A stretch of DNA of 64,000 nucleotides. Source: CAYFZO01 sp965223735 (GTDB lineage Bacteria; Pseudomonadota; Gammaproteobacteria; Poriferisulfidales; Oxydemutatoraceae). Position numbers and translations under genes: made by a program. Shown piece by piece: positions 1-9,327 of this stretch (within the stretch, counting starts at the first letter, position 1; each line of letters starts with the position of its first letter). The notes under the pieces are model-generated. The model was not told where the DNA came from and did no database searches. It saw only the letters and a program-made list of their open reading frames with translations. The stretch is from positions 186,001-250,000 of the forward strand of contig OZ245010.1 of NCBI GenBank assembly GCA_965223735.1. The letters run 5' to 3'.

Positions 1-1016
1 AAAACACTCCACGCGCTTCCCGCTCCTCCGAGTAGAAGCAAAGTAAAGCCCAGTGAAAGAATCGTTACAAAAACACGGTGCTTTTGAAATTTTTCCAGCC
101 ATTGAGTTTCATCGGTCAAGCCGATGTTTTCATAAAAAATTTTTGCCAGTAATGAAAAAATAATGATCTGCAATCCGCAAGTAAAACTCCCTGATCCGAG
201 CATCAGAGTGTAAAGTCCAAACCTGTTTTCTGAAACGTCCATTAGAGCGATCGTCATTGCCAGGATGCCCGCGAGGGACAAAATGCAACCCGGGTATAAA
301 AACAACCAGCGGGGAGAGAGTGTCAAAAGCAGGATCAGGTGACGCCACCCGTCCCTCCAGGTTCTCAAGTGCGAAGAGCGGCTGGGGTCAATTTCAGGGT
401 GCTGCATTACCGGCACCTCGGTGATACGCATGTTTCTCTGGATAGCCTTGACCACCATTTCACTTGCAAGCTCCATTCCCGGGCACTGCAACGAAAGCGC
501 GCGCACGCTTTTTGCGCTGAACGCGCGTAGTCCGCAATGAAAATCGCCCACCGGAGAGGAAAAAAACAGTTTTCCGATGCCAGACAGCAGCGGGTTGCCG
601 ATGTAACGATGCAAAAATGGCGTCGGGGGGCCTGCAAACGAGGGTGTGAACCGATTGCCGATCACAAAATCATAACCGTTTTGCAGTTTCTCCCAAAATG
701 GTTCCAGCGAGCTGAGATCATGCGCTCCGTCAGCGTCTCCCATTATGATGAATTGTCCCCGTGCCATTTCGATCCCCGCGATGATGGCTCTACCGTAACC
801 TCTGTCCTCGACGTGAATGACGCGCCCCCCCGCTTCCTTTGCCAATCCGGCTGAGCAGTCGTCACTGTTGTTGTCGGCTATCAGAATTTCCCCGTGAATT
901 TTATTTCTCTCCAGGAACCGTTGTCCCCGGCGAACACAGTCGGCGATCCCTCCCTGCTCGTTCAGGCAGGGGATCAGGATCGTCAGCTCAGGGGATTCAG
1001 GAGAAGGCATATTCAT
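1..1016 (-). CDS. Membrane-anchored family 2 glycosyltransferase, partial at left edge
   Basis: About 338 codons are visible and no stop is reached before the window edge. The N-terminal part reads as a GT-A fold: LTILIPCLNEQGG near residue 9, a DNNSDD loop near 46, and GDADG near 91 as the metal-binding DxD. Behind it come several hydrophobic stretches in the last third, the layout of polyprenyl-phosphate glucose/mannose transferases and related GT2 proteins that load sugars onto lipid carriers at the inner membrane. Two in-frame ATGs lie 6 nt apart (1016 and 1010); a TATATT box stands 9 nt before the first. It is divergent from lpxC, where most gammaproteobacteria have ftsZ. The donor and acceptor cannot be read from sequence. 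Family call is firm, exact activity is not. Confidence 0.85.
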   Translation of the reverse strand, partial: MNMPSPESPELTILIPCLNEQGGIADCVRRGQRFLERNKIHGEILIADNNSDDCSAGLAKEAGGRVIHVEDRGYGRAIIAGIEMARGQFIIMGDADGAHDLSSLEPFWEKLQNGYDFVIGNRFTPSFAGPPTPFLHRYIGNPLLSGIGKLFFSSPVGDFHCGLRAFSAKSVRALSLQCPGMELASEMVVKAIQRNMRITEVPVMQHPEIDPSRSSHLRTWRDGWRHLILLLTLSPRWLFLYPGCILSLAGILAMTIALMDVSENRFGLYTLMLGSGSFTCGLQIIIFSLLAKIFYENIGLTDETQWLEKFQKHRVFVTILSLGFTLLLLGGAGSAWSV

Positions 1017-1305
1017 TCCATTATGAATATAACGTGAATAAACCGGTTGGGGCCTTCCGGATGGTGTCTTTGTGCCGGGCATATTACTGTTTAATGCTGG
1101 GGAGGCGCAACTTTTTTGTACCCTCCTCGCACGCCGCACGCTTATTGAGGTTTAAGGGTAACTGTTTGATTTTAAGTAACTTTGAGCCGGATGACGACCC
1201 AGGGACGCCCTGAAGGGAAGGTGCCGGGGGCAGTTGCGAAGGGAGCGGTCGGGGTCGGAACTTTGCCAAAATGCTCCGGTATTGTTAGAATTACGGCCAT
1301 ATCAC

Positions 1306-1319
1306 TTGATCGCAATCAA
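1306..1319. promoter_or_regulatory. FNR/ANR-type box upstream of lpxC
   Basis: TTGATCGCAATCAA is an exact match to the FNR-family consensus TTGAT-N4-ATCAA, a perfect inverted repeat. It lies about 60 nt before the lpxC start in the 360-nt gap between the divergent glycosyltransferase and lpxC. No convincing -10 box sits at the spacing of a class II FNR promoter, so which gene it would control is open. The rest of the gap holds no gene that I can see. Confidence 0.45.
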
Positions 1320-1378
1320 ATTTTCCAGCTGTACAGACTGGTTACCCGGTTGTATGGAAACGATCTTAGGTAAAAGTC

Positions 1379-2296
1379 TTGATAAAACAAAGGACTCTGA
1401 AGAATTCAATCCGTGCAACCGGCGTCGGATTGCATACCGGGAAAAAAGTATATCTCACGTTGCGCCCGGCGGTTTCCAACACCGGCGTGGTTTTTCGTCG
1501 CGTTGATCTTGACGAACCGGTTGATATTCCGGCCCGCGCGGAAAATGTGGTGGATACGATGCTATCCACGACGCTCGGCAAAAACGGCGTGCGTGTTTCC
1601 ACGGTCGAGCATTTGCTGTCGGCGGTTGCGGGCCTCGGCATCGACAATTTGTACGTTGACGTGAGTGCCGAGGAAGTGCCGATCATGGACGGTAGCGCGG
1701 GTCCCTTCGTATTCCTGTTACAGTCTGCAAGTGTTGAAGAGCAGGATGCCCCGAAAAAATTCATCCGCATCAAAAAGGCCGTCGAGGTCGTTGACGGCGA
1801 TAAGTGGGCGCGTTTCGTGCCCTCCAAGAGCTTCAAGGTCAGTTTTTCGATTGATTTTGACCATCCGATCTTCCGCAACCGCCCGCAGATCGTTTCTATC
1901 GACTTTTCAAAGACTTCTTTTATCAAGGAAGTCAGTCGCGCGCGTACTTTCGGTTTTCAGAAAGAGTATGAAAAGCTGCTCGCCGCAAACCTTGCGCTCG
2001 GCGGCAGCCTGAACAATGCGATCGTGGTCGATGACCACCGCATTCTGAACGAAGACGGCCTGCGCTATGAAGACGAATTTGTCAAGCACAAGGTCCTTGA
2101 CGTGATCGGAGACATCTATTTGCTCGGCAACAGCCTGATCGGCGCGTTTGAAGGGCATAAGTCGGGACACTGCCTGAATAATCGATTGCTCAGGAAGCTT
2201 CTCAAAGAGACGGCGGCCTGGGAGGAGATCATCTTTGATGGAAGCGAGGAACCCCCTCCGCTCGTTTTCACGTCGGTCGCTAAAAGCCGTTATTGA
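1379..2296 (+). CDS. lpxC: UDP-3-O-acyl-N-acetylglucosamine deacetylase LpxC
   Basis: LpxC is the zinc amidase that removes the acetyl group from UDP-3-O-acyl-GlcNAc, the committed step of lipid A synthesis in the cytosol. The 305 residues are the normal length. The zinc ligands are H78 (VEHLLSA), H237 and D241 (KHKVLDVIGD), and the general acid H264 (KSGHCLNN); the opening IKQRTLKNSIRATGVGLHTG is typical. The start is TTG, chosen because the protein then begins exactly where the family does; an AGG lies 8 nt before it. ftsZ, its usual upstream neighbour, is absent. It converges on dciA with a 46-nt gap. Confidence 0.97.
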   Translation: MIKQRTLKNSIRATGVGLHTGKKVYLTLRPAVSNTGVVFRRVDLDEPVDIPARAENVVDTMLSTTLGKNGVRVSTVEHLLSAVAGLGIDNLYVDVSAEEVPIMDGSAGPFVFLLQSASVEEQDAPKKFIRIKKAVEVVDGDKWARFVPSKSFKVSFSIDFDHPIFRNRPQIVSIDFSKTSFIKEVSRARTFGFQKEYEKLLAANLALGGSLNNAIVVDDHRILNEDGLRYEDEFVKHKVLDVIGDIYLLGNSLIGAFEGHKSGHCLNNRLLRKLLKETAAWEEIIFDGSEEPPPLVFTSVAKSRY

Positions 2297-2342
2297 AGGT
2301 GCGCGGGCGCGGCGCTGTTCGCTGCGATGGACGAGGTCACGG

Positions 2343-2648
2343 CTATTTTTCGGCGCCGGGGACCGGAAATCGAGACGCGCGCACGGTCGCTTTCCTGAAT
2401 CGGCGTTGCAACTCCGCCCCGAATTCCTCATTCAGTTGCGTCAATATTTCATGCTGCTGGTAATTGATCGGCGTCGTGAATACGGCGTCGTCGGTAATTA
2501 AAGCAACCGATGTCGCGTCGTATCCCCCAACCCAGCAATGTTCTGCGAGGTATTGCGGCAGCCGGCTGCGTGCGCTGGCGGTCATGCGTTCGAGCAATTG
2601 CGCGTGTTGCAACAGGTTTTTGTCAGCGAATGAGTGCAGTTTTTTCAT
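2343..2648 (-). CDS. dciA: DciA-like DUF721 protein
   Basis: This small basic protein of 101 residues has the DUF721 pattern (LLQHAQLL, LPQYLAEHCWVGGYDATSVALIT, ending in QLNEEFGAELQRRFRKATVR). DUF721 proteins such as DciA bind DnaB and help load the replicative helicase in bacteria that lack DnaC. Its place between lpxC and the M23 peptidase gene, on the opposite strand, is the normal gammaproteobacterial arrangement and supports the call more than the sequence alone. The 280 nt between it and the M23 start contain no gene that I recognise. Confidence 0.75.
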   Translation of the reverse strand: MKKLHSFADKNLLQHAQLLERMTASARSRLPQYLAEHCWVGGYDATSVALITDDAVFTTPINYQQHEILTQLNEEFGAELQRRFRKATVRASRFPVPGAEK

Positions 2649-2928
2649 TGTCTTTGTCGCGGGTTGGTCAGTTTATACGGCGGTTGTATCAACGTCTGAC
2701 GGCGTACTGCACGAAGTTATCTACCGAATGGTACGCCGGGCTGCGCAACGGTGGCCGTCGTTGCCGGCGCGCCGTTCTGGCGCGGCGGCGGGTTCTGCAC
2801 TTGCAGTGTAAACGTTTGTATGCCGCCGTTGCGACCCGGGCTAAGGCCCTGCCTGTACGGTGCGCCGTCTGGGTGAGGCACCGGTGCGTCGGTCTGTACC
2901 GTGGTTCGTGCACCGCCGTCGCCGCCGT

Positions 2929-3855
2929 GTGCGTACGGTGCATCGTGTATTTGAAAGAGATCGCTGGGCGCTCTCAGCGGCGCTATCTGCGGATGGCCGC
3001 GCCGCGTTCCACTTGGCGTTTGTCGGCGCGTCGGTTGCCGCATTCGTTGTATTCGCGCTGGCGGGGGGCTATTTCGTCGGCGCCGAGTGGGGACGTGAGA
3101 CCTTGCGCGCTCAGTGGCAGGACGAGATCGAGGAGCAGCGACGCCTCCTGTCTGAAGACAGCGCCGTGTGGGGTGCCGAGCTGGCGTTGCTGACCGGGAA
3201 GATCGGCCTGTTTGAAGCGCGCCTGACGCGCCTTGACATTCTCGGCAGTCAATTGGTCGATCTTTACGGTCTGGATCAGGAGGAGTTCAACTTTTTGAGC
3301 GGACCCGGCATCGGCGGCAATGCCGCCGATGGGCACGGTATTGACAGCCTGCGCATGACTTCCCTGATGAAGGGGCTCGATGCACGCATCAAGGCGCGTG
3401 AATTGCAGTTGTCCATCCTCAAGGAAGTGATCGGCAAGGACGAGTTGGCGAAGGAGATGAGGCCGGTGGGCTGGCCGGTCAGCACGGGAGGCTGGCTGTC
3501 TTCCAAATTCGGCTATCGCATCAGCCCGTTCAGCGGGCGGCGCGAGTATCATTCCGGCGTTGATATCGCCGGCGTTGAGGGCATGCCGATCTATGCGGTT
3601 GCCAGCGGCGTTGTGAAGTACGCGCGCAAGTTCAAAAACTACGGCAATCTGGTCGAGATTGATCACGGCAACAGTTACAGCACGCGCTACGGCCATAACC
3701 AGATCAATCTCGTCACCGAAGGGCAGGTCGTCAAGCAGGGCGACATCATTGCGTTGCTCGGTAACACCGGGCGCTCCACCGGCCCGCATCTGCACTTTGA
3801 AGTTTTGAAAGACAACCGCCAAATCAATCCTCGGAAATATCTTTTTTCGCGCTGA
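2929..3855 (+). CDS. M23-family membrane-anchored metallopeptidase
   Basis: A periplasmic cell-wall peptidase or peptidase-like activator anchored by one N-terminal membrane segment (AFVGASVAAFVVFALAGGYFVG). A helical, probably coiled-coil middle (EEQRRLLSEDSAVWGAELA) is followed by the lysostaphin-type domain. Both zinc motifs are present: HSGVD (H-x3-D) and GPHLHFEV (HxH), so it is probably active and not an EnvC-like degenerate form. The start is uncertain: the open frame goes back to a GTG at 2860, but the first 23 residues are an arginine-rich run that looks like noncoding sequence, so I prefer the GTG at 2929. Neither has a good ribosome site. It precedes secA as usual for the clade. 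Confidence 0.85.
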   Translation: MRTVHRVFERDRWALSAALSADGRAAFHLAFVGASVAAFVVFALAGGYFVGAEWGRETLRAQWQDEIEEQRRLLSEDSAVWGAELALLTGKIGLFEARLTRLDILGSQLVDLYGLDQEEFNFLSGPGIGGNAADGHGIDSLRMTSLMKGLDARIKARELQLSILKEVIGKDELAKEMRPVGWPVSTGGWLSSKFGYRISPFSGRREYHSGVDIAGVEGMPIYAVASGVVKYARKFKNYGNLVEIDHGNSYSTRYGHNQINLVTEGQVVKQGDIIALLGNTGRSTGPHLHFEVLKDNRQINPRKYLFSR

Positions 3856-3956
3856 GCCTTTTGGAGCGCTTTTCCCGCTTTCGAGCAGGTGCCGTAAACA
3901 ACCGGCGCCGTTTTCGCTACACTATGCGTCGGTTACCCTGATCAACACGTTTCGTC

Positions 3957-6926
3957 ATGGCAAATTTCCTTAAAAAACTGCTGCCCAGCCGCAACGAGCG
4001 GTTGATCAGGCGCTACGCGAAAACGGTTGACGCCGTCAACGCCTTCGAGGACGGCTGTCGCGCTTTGAGCGACGCCGAGTTGCGTGCAAAGACCGACGAA
4101 TTCCGCACCCGCCTGACGCAGGGGGAATCAAAGCAGGCGTTGTTGCCGGAAGCGTTTGCAGTCGTCAGGGAGGCGGCGGACAGAACGCTCGACATGCGTC
4201 ACTTTGACGTGCAATTGATCGGCGGCATGGTGCTCAACGACGGCAAGATCGCCGAGATGCGCACCGGCGAAGGCAAGACGCTGGTCGCAACTCTGCCGAC
4301 TTATCTCAACGCACTCGACGGCCGGTCGGTGCACGTGATCACGGTCAACGACTATCTCGCCCGGCGCGACGCCGACTGGATGGGCAAGGTCTATGAGTTT
4401 CTCGGTCTCGACGTCGGCGTCATCGTCTCCGACCAGAGCCCCGAAGAACGCAAGGCCGCTTACACCGCCGATATCACCTACGGCACGAACAATGAGTTCG
4501 GATTTGATTATCTGCGCGACAATATGGTGTTGATGCCGGAATACCGCGTACAACGCGGCCGCCATTTTGCGATCGTTGATGAAGTTGATTCGATCCTGAT
4601 CGACGAGGCGCGCACTCCGCTGGTCATTTCCGGCCCGGTTGATGATAAGCCCAAGCTGTATCAGCACGTGAACAAGGTGGTCGGTCGGTTGAAACCGGCG
4701 CTTGAAGAAGACGGCGACGGTGATTACACAACCGAAGAAAAATCCAGGCAGGTGTTTTTGACCGAACAAGGCCATGAGCGCATTGAGGAACTGCTGGCGG
4801 CCGATAAGCTGCTGGTACCCGGGGACAGCCTCTACGATCTGACCAACGTCGGCCTGCTGCATCACGTGAACGCCGCCTTGAGGGCGCGTGCGCTGTTTCA
4901 GAAGAACGTTGACTACCTTGTCCGCAACGGGCAGGTCCTGATCGTCGATGAATTTACCGGGCGGGTGATGTCAGGGCGACGTTGGTCGGAGGGGCTGCAT
5001 CAGGCGATCGAGGCGAAGGAGGGGGTGCGCGTACAAAGCGAGAACCAGACGCTTGCCTCAATCACGTTCCAGAATTATTTCAGGCTTTACGACGCTTTGT
5101 CCGGCATGACCGGAACCGCCGACACCGAAGCGTATGAATTCCACGAGATCTACAGTCTCGAGGTCGTGGTCGTTCCCACGCATAAGAAAATGGTGCGGGA
5201 GGATTTCGGCGACCTCGTTTATATCACGGCAAAGGAGAAGTATGACTCGATCATCGCCGACATCCGGGACTGCATCGGCAGGGGGCAGCCGATATTGGTC
5301 GGCACCGCCTCGATCGAGGTGTCTGAGTATCTGTCCGGTCTGCTGGATCAGGAGAAACTCCCCCACCAGGTGCTGAACGCAAAGCAGCACGAAAGCGAGT
5401 CGCGTATCATCGCCAACGCCGGATGCCCGAAAACAGTGACGATTGCAACCAACATGGCCGGGCGCGGCACCGACATCGTGCTCGGCGGCTCGCTCGACAA
5501 TGAACTCGCCGAAATGGGCGATGGCGGTGACGCGGACCAGGTCAAAGTCGACTGGCGCGTGTGCCACGAAGCGGTGGTCGCGGCGGGCGGATTACACATC
5601 ATCGGCACTGAACGCCACGAGTCGCGGCGCATCGACAACCAACTGCGCGGGCGCTCCGGGAGGCAGGGTGATCCCGGGTCGAGCCGTTTTTATCTGTCGC
5701 TGGAAGACAGTCTGATGCGGATCTTTGCCGGCGACAAGGTCAAGTCGATCATGGGCAAGCTCGGCGTACAGCCCGGTGAAGCGATCGAACATCCGTGGGT
5801 GACGCGCGCGATAGAAAACGCGCAGAGCAAAGTCGAAGGACATAACTTTGATATCCGCAAGTCTTTGCTTGAATACGATGACGTTGCGAATGAGCAGCGC
5901 AAGGTGGTTTATCAGCAGCGCGACGAGTTGCTCGACTCCGACGGCGGCGGCGACAGCATTGAAGTGATCGTGCCCGACGTGATCGGCGATACCGTTGACC
6001 GCTACCTGCCGCTGGACGTGGTCGAGGAGGATTGGGACGTCGAGGAGCTTGAGAAAGTGCTCGAGAAGGATTTCGCTCTGTCATGCCCGGTCGCGCGATG
6101 GCTGAAGGACGGCGGGGGGCTTGAACCGGAAGCAGTGGCTGAGAGAGTCGTTGCGCAGGCGCGTGAAGTGTGCTGCGCCAAGCAGGATGCGTTCGGCGAG
6201 CAGCGGCTGAACCAGATTGAAAAGATCCTGATGTTACAGGTGCTCGACATGCACTGGAAAGAGCATCTCGGGGCGATGGATTACCTGCGGCAGGGGATCG
6301 GTCTGCGCAGTTTTGCACAACGCAATCCTCGTCAGGAATACAAACGCGAGGCATTTGAAATGTTTGAAGCCATGTTGCAGCGCGTGCGTTACAGTTTTGT
6401 CTCCCGCTTGCTTTCAATGCAGGTGGAAGTGGCGAAGGGGGAGGTCGAGGTCGAACCACCCGCTCAGCCGCGTGAAGTGGTTTACCGCCACGACCGCGCC
6501 GCCGACGTGCTGCACCCGTCCGGTATGGGGGCGGTGGCTGCTGCGGCGCCCGGGGCACCGGCGGAGGCGCCGGCGGCAGGGGGGCCGGCCTCGCCAGCCC
6601 GCCGGTCGGCGGCGCCGTCCCCTGCGCGCAGGGTGGCACAACGCGACGGCAGGAAAGCGCTCAGAAAGGCATTCAGGAAAGCGTCAAAGAGGTTGACGAC
6701 CGAGCAGATGCGCGCGGTGGCTGAGATGATGTCTGCGGGCAAGCCGATGAATGAGGCGATAGCCGCGGTTGCCGGCGAGACGGCGGAGGGGCAGGGCGGC
6801 GGGCAACCTCCGGCGGGCGAGGTTCTTCGGACGGTGCGTCGCAGCGGACCGAAGATCGGTCGCAACGACCCGTGCCATTGCGGGTCGGGCAGAAAGTATA
6901 AGCAATGCCATGGCAAAAGCGCCTGA
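3957..6926 (+). CDS. secA: Preprotein translocase ATPase SecA
   Basis: SecA is the motor that pushes unfolded preproteins through SecYEG. All landmarks are present: Walker A MRTGEGKT near residue 103, TVNDYLARRDADWM, the DEVDSILIDEARTPL Walker B/DEAD region, GRGTDIVLGG, and GRSGRQGDPG. The C-terminus carries the zinc-binding CHCGSGRKYKQCH tail that binds SecB and phospholipid. At 989 residues it is longer than the usual 900; the extra length is an alanine/proline-rich linker around residues 855-890 plus a lysine/arginine-rich helix before the zinc tail. A TACACT -10-like box lies about 35 nt before the ATG. The 3' end overlaps argJ by 17 nt. Confidence 0.98.
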   Translation: MANFLKKLLPSRNERLIRRYAKTVDAVNAFEDGCRALSDAELRAKTDEFRTRLTQGESKQALLPEAFAVVREAADRTLDMRHFDVQLIGGMVLNDGKIAEMRTGEGKTLVATLPTYLNALDGRSVHVITVNDYLARRDADWMGKVYEFLGLDVGVIVSDQSPEERKAAYTADITYGTNNEFGFDYLRDNMVLMPEYRVQRGRHFAIVDEVDSILIDEARTPLVISGPVDDKPKLYQHVNKVVGRLKPALEEDGDGDYTTEEKSRQVFLTEQGHERIEELLAADKLLVPGDSLYDLTNVGLLHHVNAALRARALFQKNVDYLVRNGQVLIVDEFTGRVMSGRRWSEGLHQAIEAKEGVRVQSENQTLASITFQNYFRLYDALSGMTGTADTEAYEFHEIYSLEVVVVPTHKKMVREDFGDLVYITAKEKYDSIIADIRDCIGRGQPILVGTASIEVSEYLSGLLDQEKLPHQVLNAKQHESESRIIANAGCPKTVTIATNMAGRGTDIVLGGSLDNELAEMGDGGDADQVKVDWRVCHEAVVAAGGLHIIGTERHESRRIDNQLRGRSGRQGDPGSSRFYLSLEDSLMRIFAGDKVKSIMGKLGVQPGEAIEHPWVTRAIENAQSKVEGHNFDIRKSLLEYDDVANEQRKVVYQQRDELLDSDGGGDSIEVIVPDVIGDTVDRYLPLDVVEEDWDVEELEKVLEKDFALSCPVARWLKDGGGLEPEAVAERVVAQAREVCCAKQDAFGEQRLNQIEKILMLQVLDMHWKEHLGAMDYLRQGIGLRSFAQRNPRQEYKREAFEMFEAMLQRVRYSFVSRLLSMQVEVAKGEVEVEPPAQPREVVYRHDRAADVLHPSGMGAVAAAAPGAPAEAPAAGGPASPARRSAAPSPARRVAQRDGRKALRKAFRKASKRLTTEQMRAVAEMMSAGKPMNEAIAAVAGETAEGQGGGQPPAGEVLRTVRRSGPKIGRNDPCHCGSGRKYKQCHGKSA

Positions 6927-8139
6927 CCCGAAGATACTCGGGACGCAGCCGTTGCCCGTCGCCGGCGTCAGGCTCGCGGCGGGCGCCGCGGATTTGCGCT
7001 ATATACAACGCGACGACGTTGCACTGATCGAGTTGTGTGAAGGTGCGACGGCGGTCGGCGTGTTTACGCGCAACCGTTTCAAGGCCGCTCCCGTGATTGT
7101 CGCGCAGGCGCATTTGGCTGAATGTCCGCCACGTTATCTGCTGATCAACGCCGGCATCGCCAATGCCGGTACCGGTGCGCAGGGGATTGCCGACGCGGAA
7201 CGCTGTTGCAGTGCATTGGCGGCGTTCGGCGGAGTGCTGCCCGAAGCGGTGCTGCCGTTCTCAACTGGCGTCATCGGCAGCCGCCTGCCGGCCGACAAGA
7301 TCGAGGCCGTGTTGCCCGGTCTGCTGGCGGCTTTGTCCGAAGACGGCTGGCGCAACACGGCGCGCGCGATGATGACTACGGATACCCGGCCGAAATTGGA
7401 GGGGGTCTCGCGCGTGTGCGGCGACGGCGGTTCACCGGTGACGATCACCGGCGCCGCCAAAGGCGCCGGCATGATCCGCCCCGACATGGCGACAATGCTG
7501 GCGTTCATTGCGACCGACGTTCAATTGTCCGGCGCCGCTGCGCGGCGTCTGCTCGCCGATGCCTGCGAGACCTCGTTCAATGCGATCACCGTCGATGGCG
7601 ATACTTCGACCAACGATGCATGCATGTTGCTCGCAAGCGGGCGTTCGGGTGTTCAATTTTCAGCGCTAGACGAGGATGGGCGTGCGGCGTTCGCCGCCGC
7701 GTTGTTACAGGTGATGCAGGGGCTCGCGCAGTCGATCGTCAAAGACGCCGAGGGCGCGTCGCGGTTCGTCACGATCAAGGTTGAAGACGCGGCTGACACG
7801 GAAGCGGCGCGTGCCGTTGCGATGACGGTGGCGAATTCGCCGCTGGTCAAGACCGCGCTGTCGGTGGGCGACCCGAACTGGGGCAGAGTGCTCGCCGCAA
7901 TCGGGCGGGCGCCGGCAGACGTCGATATGGACAACGTGGACTTTTACTTTGGCGACCATCAGGTCGTGTCGGGCGGTGCATTGGACGCCGCCTACACCGA
8001 ACAGCGGGGGCTGGAGGCGCTGGCCGGCGACGAGATCCTGATCCGTATTGCACTCGGCATGGGGGATGCGTCGGCACAGGTGTGGACGTCGGACCTGACC
8101 GCTGATTACGTCAGGATCAACGCTGACTACCGTTCCTGA
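6910..8139 (+). CDS. argJ: Bifunctional glutamate N-acetyltransferase/amino-acid N-acetyltransferase ArgJ
   Basis: ArgJ recycles the acetyl group between N-acetylornithine and glutamate in arginine synthesis. The proenzyme cuts itself; the nucleophile threonine is T195 in PDMATMLAF, preceded by GAAKGAGMIRP. Other family blocks are FTRNRFKAAPV, LINAGIANAGTG, FNAITVDGDTSTND and NSPLVKTALSVGDPNWGR. The ATG lies inside the end of secA; a longer open frame continues upstream, but the protein beginning MAKAPDPKILG fits the family. 409 residues is normal. About 130 nt without a gene follow. Confidence 0.96.
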   Translation: MAKAPDPKILGTQPLPVAGVRLAAGAADLRYIQRDDVALIELCEGATAVGVFTRNRFKAAPVIVAQAHLAECPPRYLLINAGIANAGTGAQGIADAERCCSALAAFGGVLPEAVLPFSTGVIGSRLPADKIEAVLPGLLAALSEDGWRNTARAMMTTDTRPKLEGVSRVCGDGGSPVTITGAAKGAGMIRPDMATMLAFIATDVQLSGAAARRLLADACETSFNAITVDGDTSTNDACMLLASGRSGVQFSALDEDGRAAFAAALLQVMQGLAQSIVKDAEGASRFVTIKVEDAADTEAARAVAMTVANSPLVKTALSVGDPNWGRVLAAIGRAPADVDMDNVDFYFGDHQVVSGGALDAAYTEQRGLEALAGDEILIRIALGMGDASAQVWTSDLTADYVRINADYRS

Positions 8140-8266
8140 ACAAAGAGCAGCGGACGCGGGTGTGATTTTGTTCCGTTGGCGCTTTTTCGCCCGGCATCGT
8201 GTTTCTGAATGAGGAGCGGTGAACGAGGTTCATGGCCCGCCGGGCGGCTGTTGAACGTTTCCGAAA

Positions 8267-9220
8267 ATGCCGGTTGAGCCAATCCACGTCGTGCTGGGTG
8301 TCATCGTACGCGATGGGCGGGTGCTGGTCGCATGGCGCGACCGCCGGCGCCATCAAGGCGGATGCCTAGAGTTTCCCGGCGGCAAGGTCGAGCCGGGGGA
8401 GTCGCCGGAGCAGGCGCTGCACCGCGAACTGATGGAGGAGGTCGGAGTTGACGCCGAGGTCGGCGCGCCGGTCATCCGCCTCAGCCATGACTACGGCGAC
8501 CGCAGGCTGTTGCTCGACGTACGCGAGGCGTACATCGACGTTGATCCGGCAGCCGCCGAAGGCCGGGTGATCGAGTGGCGTCCGATCGGGGCTTTGTCGC
8601 CGCACGAATTCCCGCCCGCAAACCGCGCGATTCTGAACGCGCTTAAATTGCCGCATGAATACGCGATCACGCTGGCGTCTCCGCCTGAAGCGAGGTCGGC
8701 CGCGTCGGTCGCATCGCTCGAACGCCATTTTGAGCAACTGCTCGCGAACGGTGTTCGCCTGGTCGTGTTGCGGGCGAAAGGTCTGGACGACGAATATCAC
8801 CGACCGCTTGCACGGCGTCTTGCCGGGCGGGCACGTGCGGCGAAAACGCAACTGTTGCTGCACGACCGGCCCGGGCAGGTCGAGGCGCTCGGCGCGGCCG
8901 GCGTTCATCTGAGTCAGGCGGCGTTCGCGCAAGTCGGGAATATGCGGCCGGTGTCGTCCGACCGTTGGTTTGCAGTGTCGTGTCATGACGCCGATGAAGT
9001 GCGCCACGCCGAAGCCGCGGGTGCCGACTTCTGCGTGCTTGGCCCGGTCAGGGCGACGCCTGGTCACGAAGCGCCGCTTGAGTTCAGCGCTTTCGGGAAC
9101 ATCGTCGCGCGCGCGAACATACCGATTTATGCACTGGGCGGGATGGAGCGCGAAGATCTTGCTGAAGCGCGTGCATACGGTGCTCAGGGCATTGCCGGCA
9201 TTCGTTGCTTTGCCATGTGA
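8267..9220 (+). CDS. Nudix hydrolase fused to a thiamine-phosphate-synthase-like domain
   Basis: The N-terminal third is a MutT-type pyrophosphohydrolase: the Nudix box runs from G39 to V61 (GKVEPGE, then RELMEEVGV), preceded by LEFPG. Such proteins remove oxidised dGTP from the nucleotide pool. From about residue 135 the rest is a ThiE/TenI-like barrel (LVVLRAKGLDDEYHRPLA, GAAGVHLSQAAFAQ, GADFCVLGPVRATPGHE, IYALGGM, GAQGIAGIR). This two-domain fusion next to secA/argJ is common in gammaproteobacteria. Whether the second domain still catalyses anything is unknown; several thiamine-phosphate ligands of true ThiE look changed. Confidence 0.9.
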   Translation: MPVEPIHVVLGVIVRDGRVLVAWRDRRRHQGGCLEFPGGKVEPGESPEQALHRELMEEVGVDAEVGAPVIRLSHDYGDRRLLLDVREAYIDVDPAAAEGRVIEWRPIGALSPHEFPPANRAILNALKLPHEYAITLASPPEARSAASVASLERHFEQLLANGVRLVVLRAKGLDDEYHRPLARRLAGRARAAKTQLLLHDRPGQVEALGAAGVHLSQAAFAQVGNMRPVSSDRWFAVSCHDADEVRHAEAAGADFCVLGPVRATPGHEAPLEFSAFGNIVARANIPIYALGGMEREDLAEARAYGAQGIAGIRCFAM

Positions 9221-9327
9221 TAGGCTTGAACCGTGTCGAATCGTTCACACAGCGATGATGATTTATTAGGGAATTATGTACATCAATCTACAAATCGCGT
9301 ATAAGTTGACAGCATATAAATCCGCTA

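Noticed and set aside
2510..3193. A 227-codon frame ahead of the M23 gene
   Set aside because: It is highly arginine-rich, overlaps both dciA (antisense) and the M23 domain in another frame, and shows no conserved motif.
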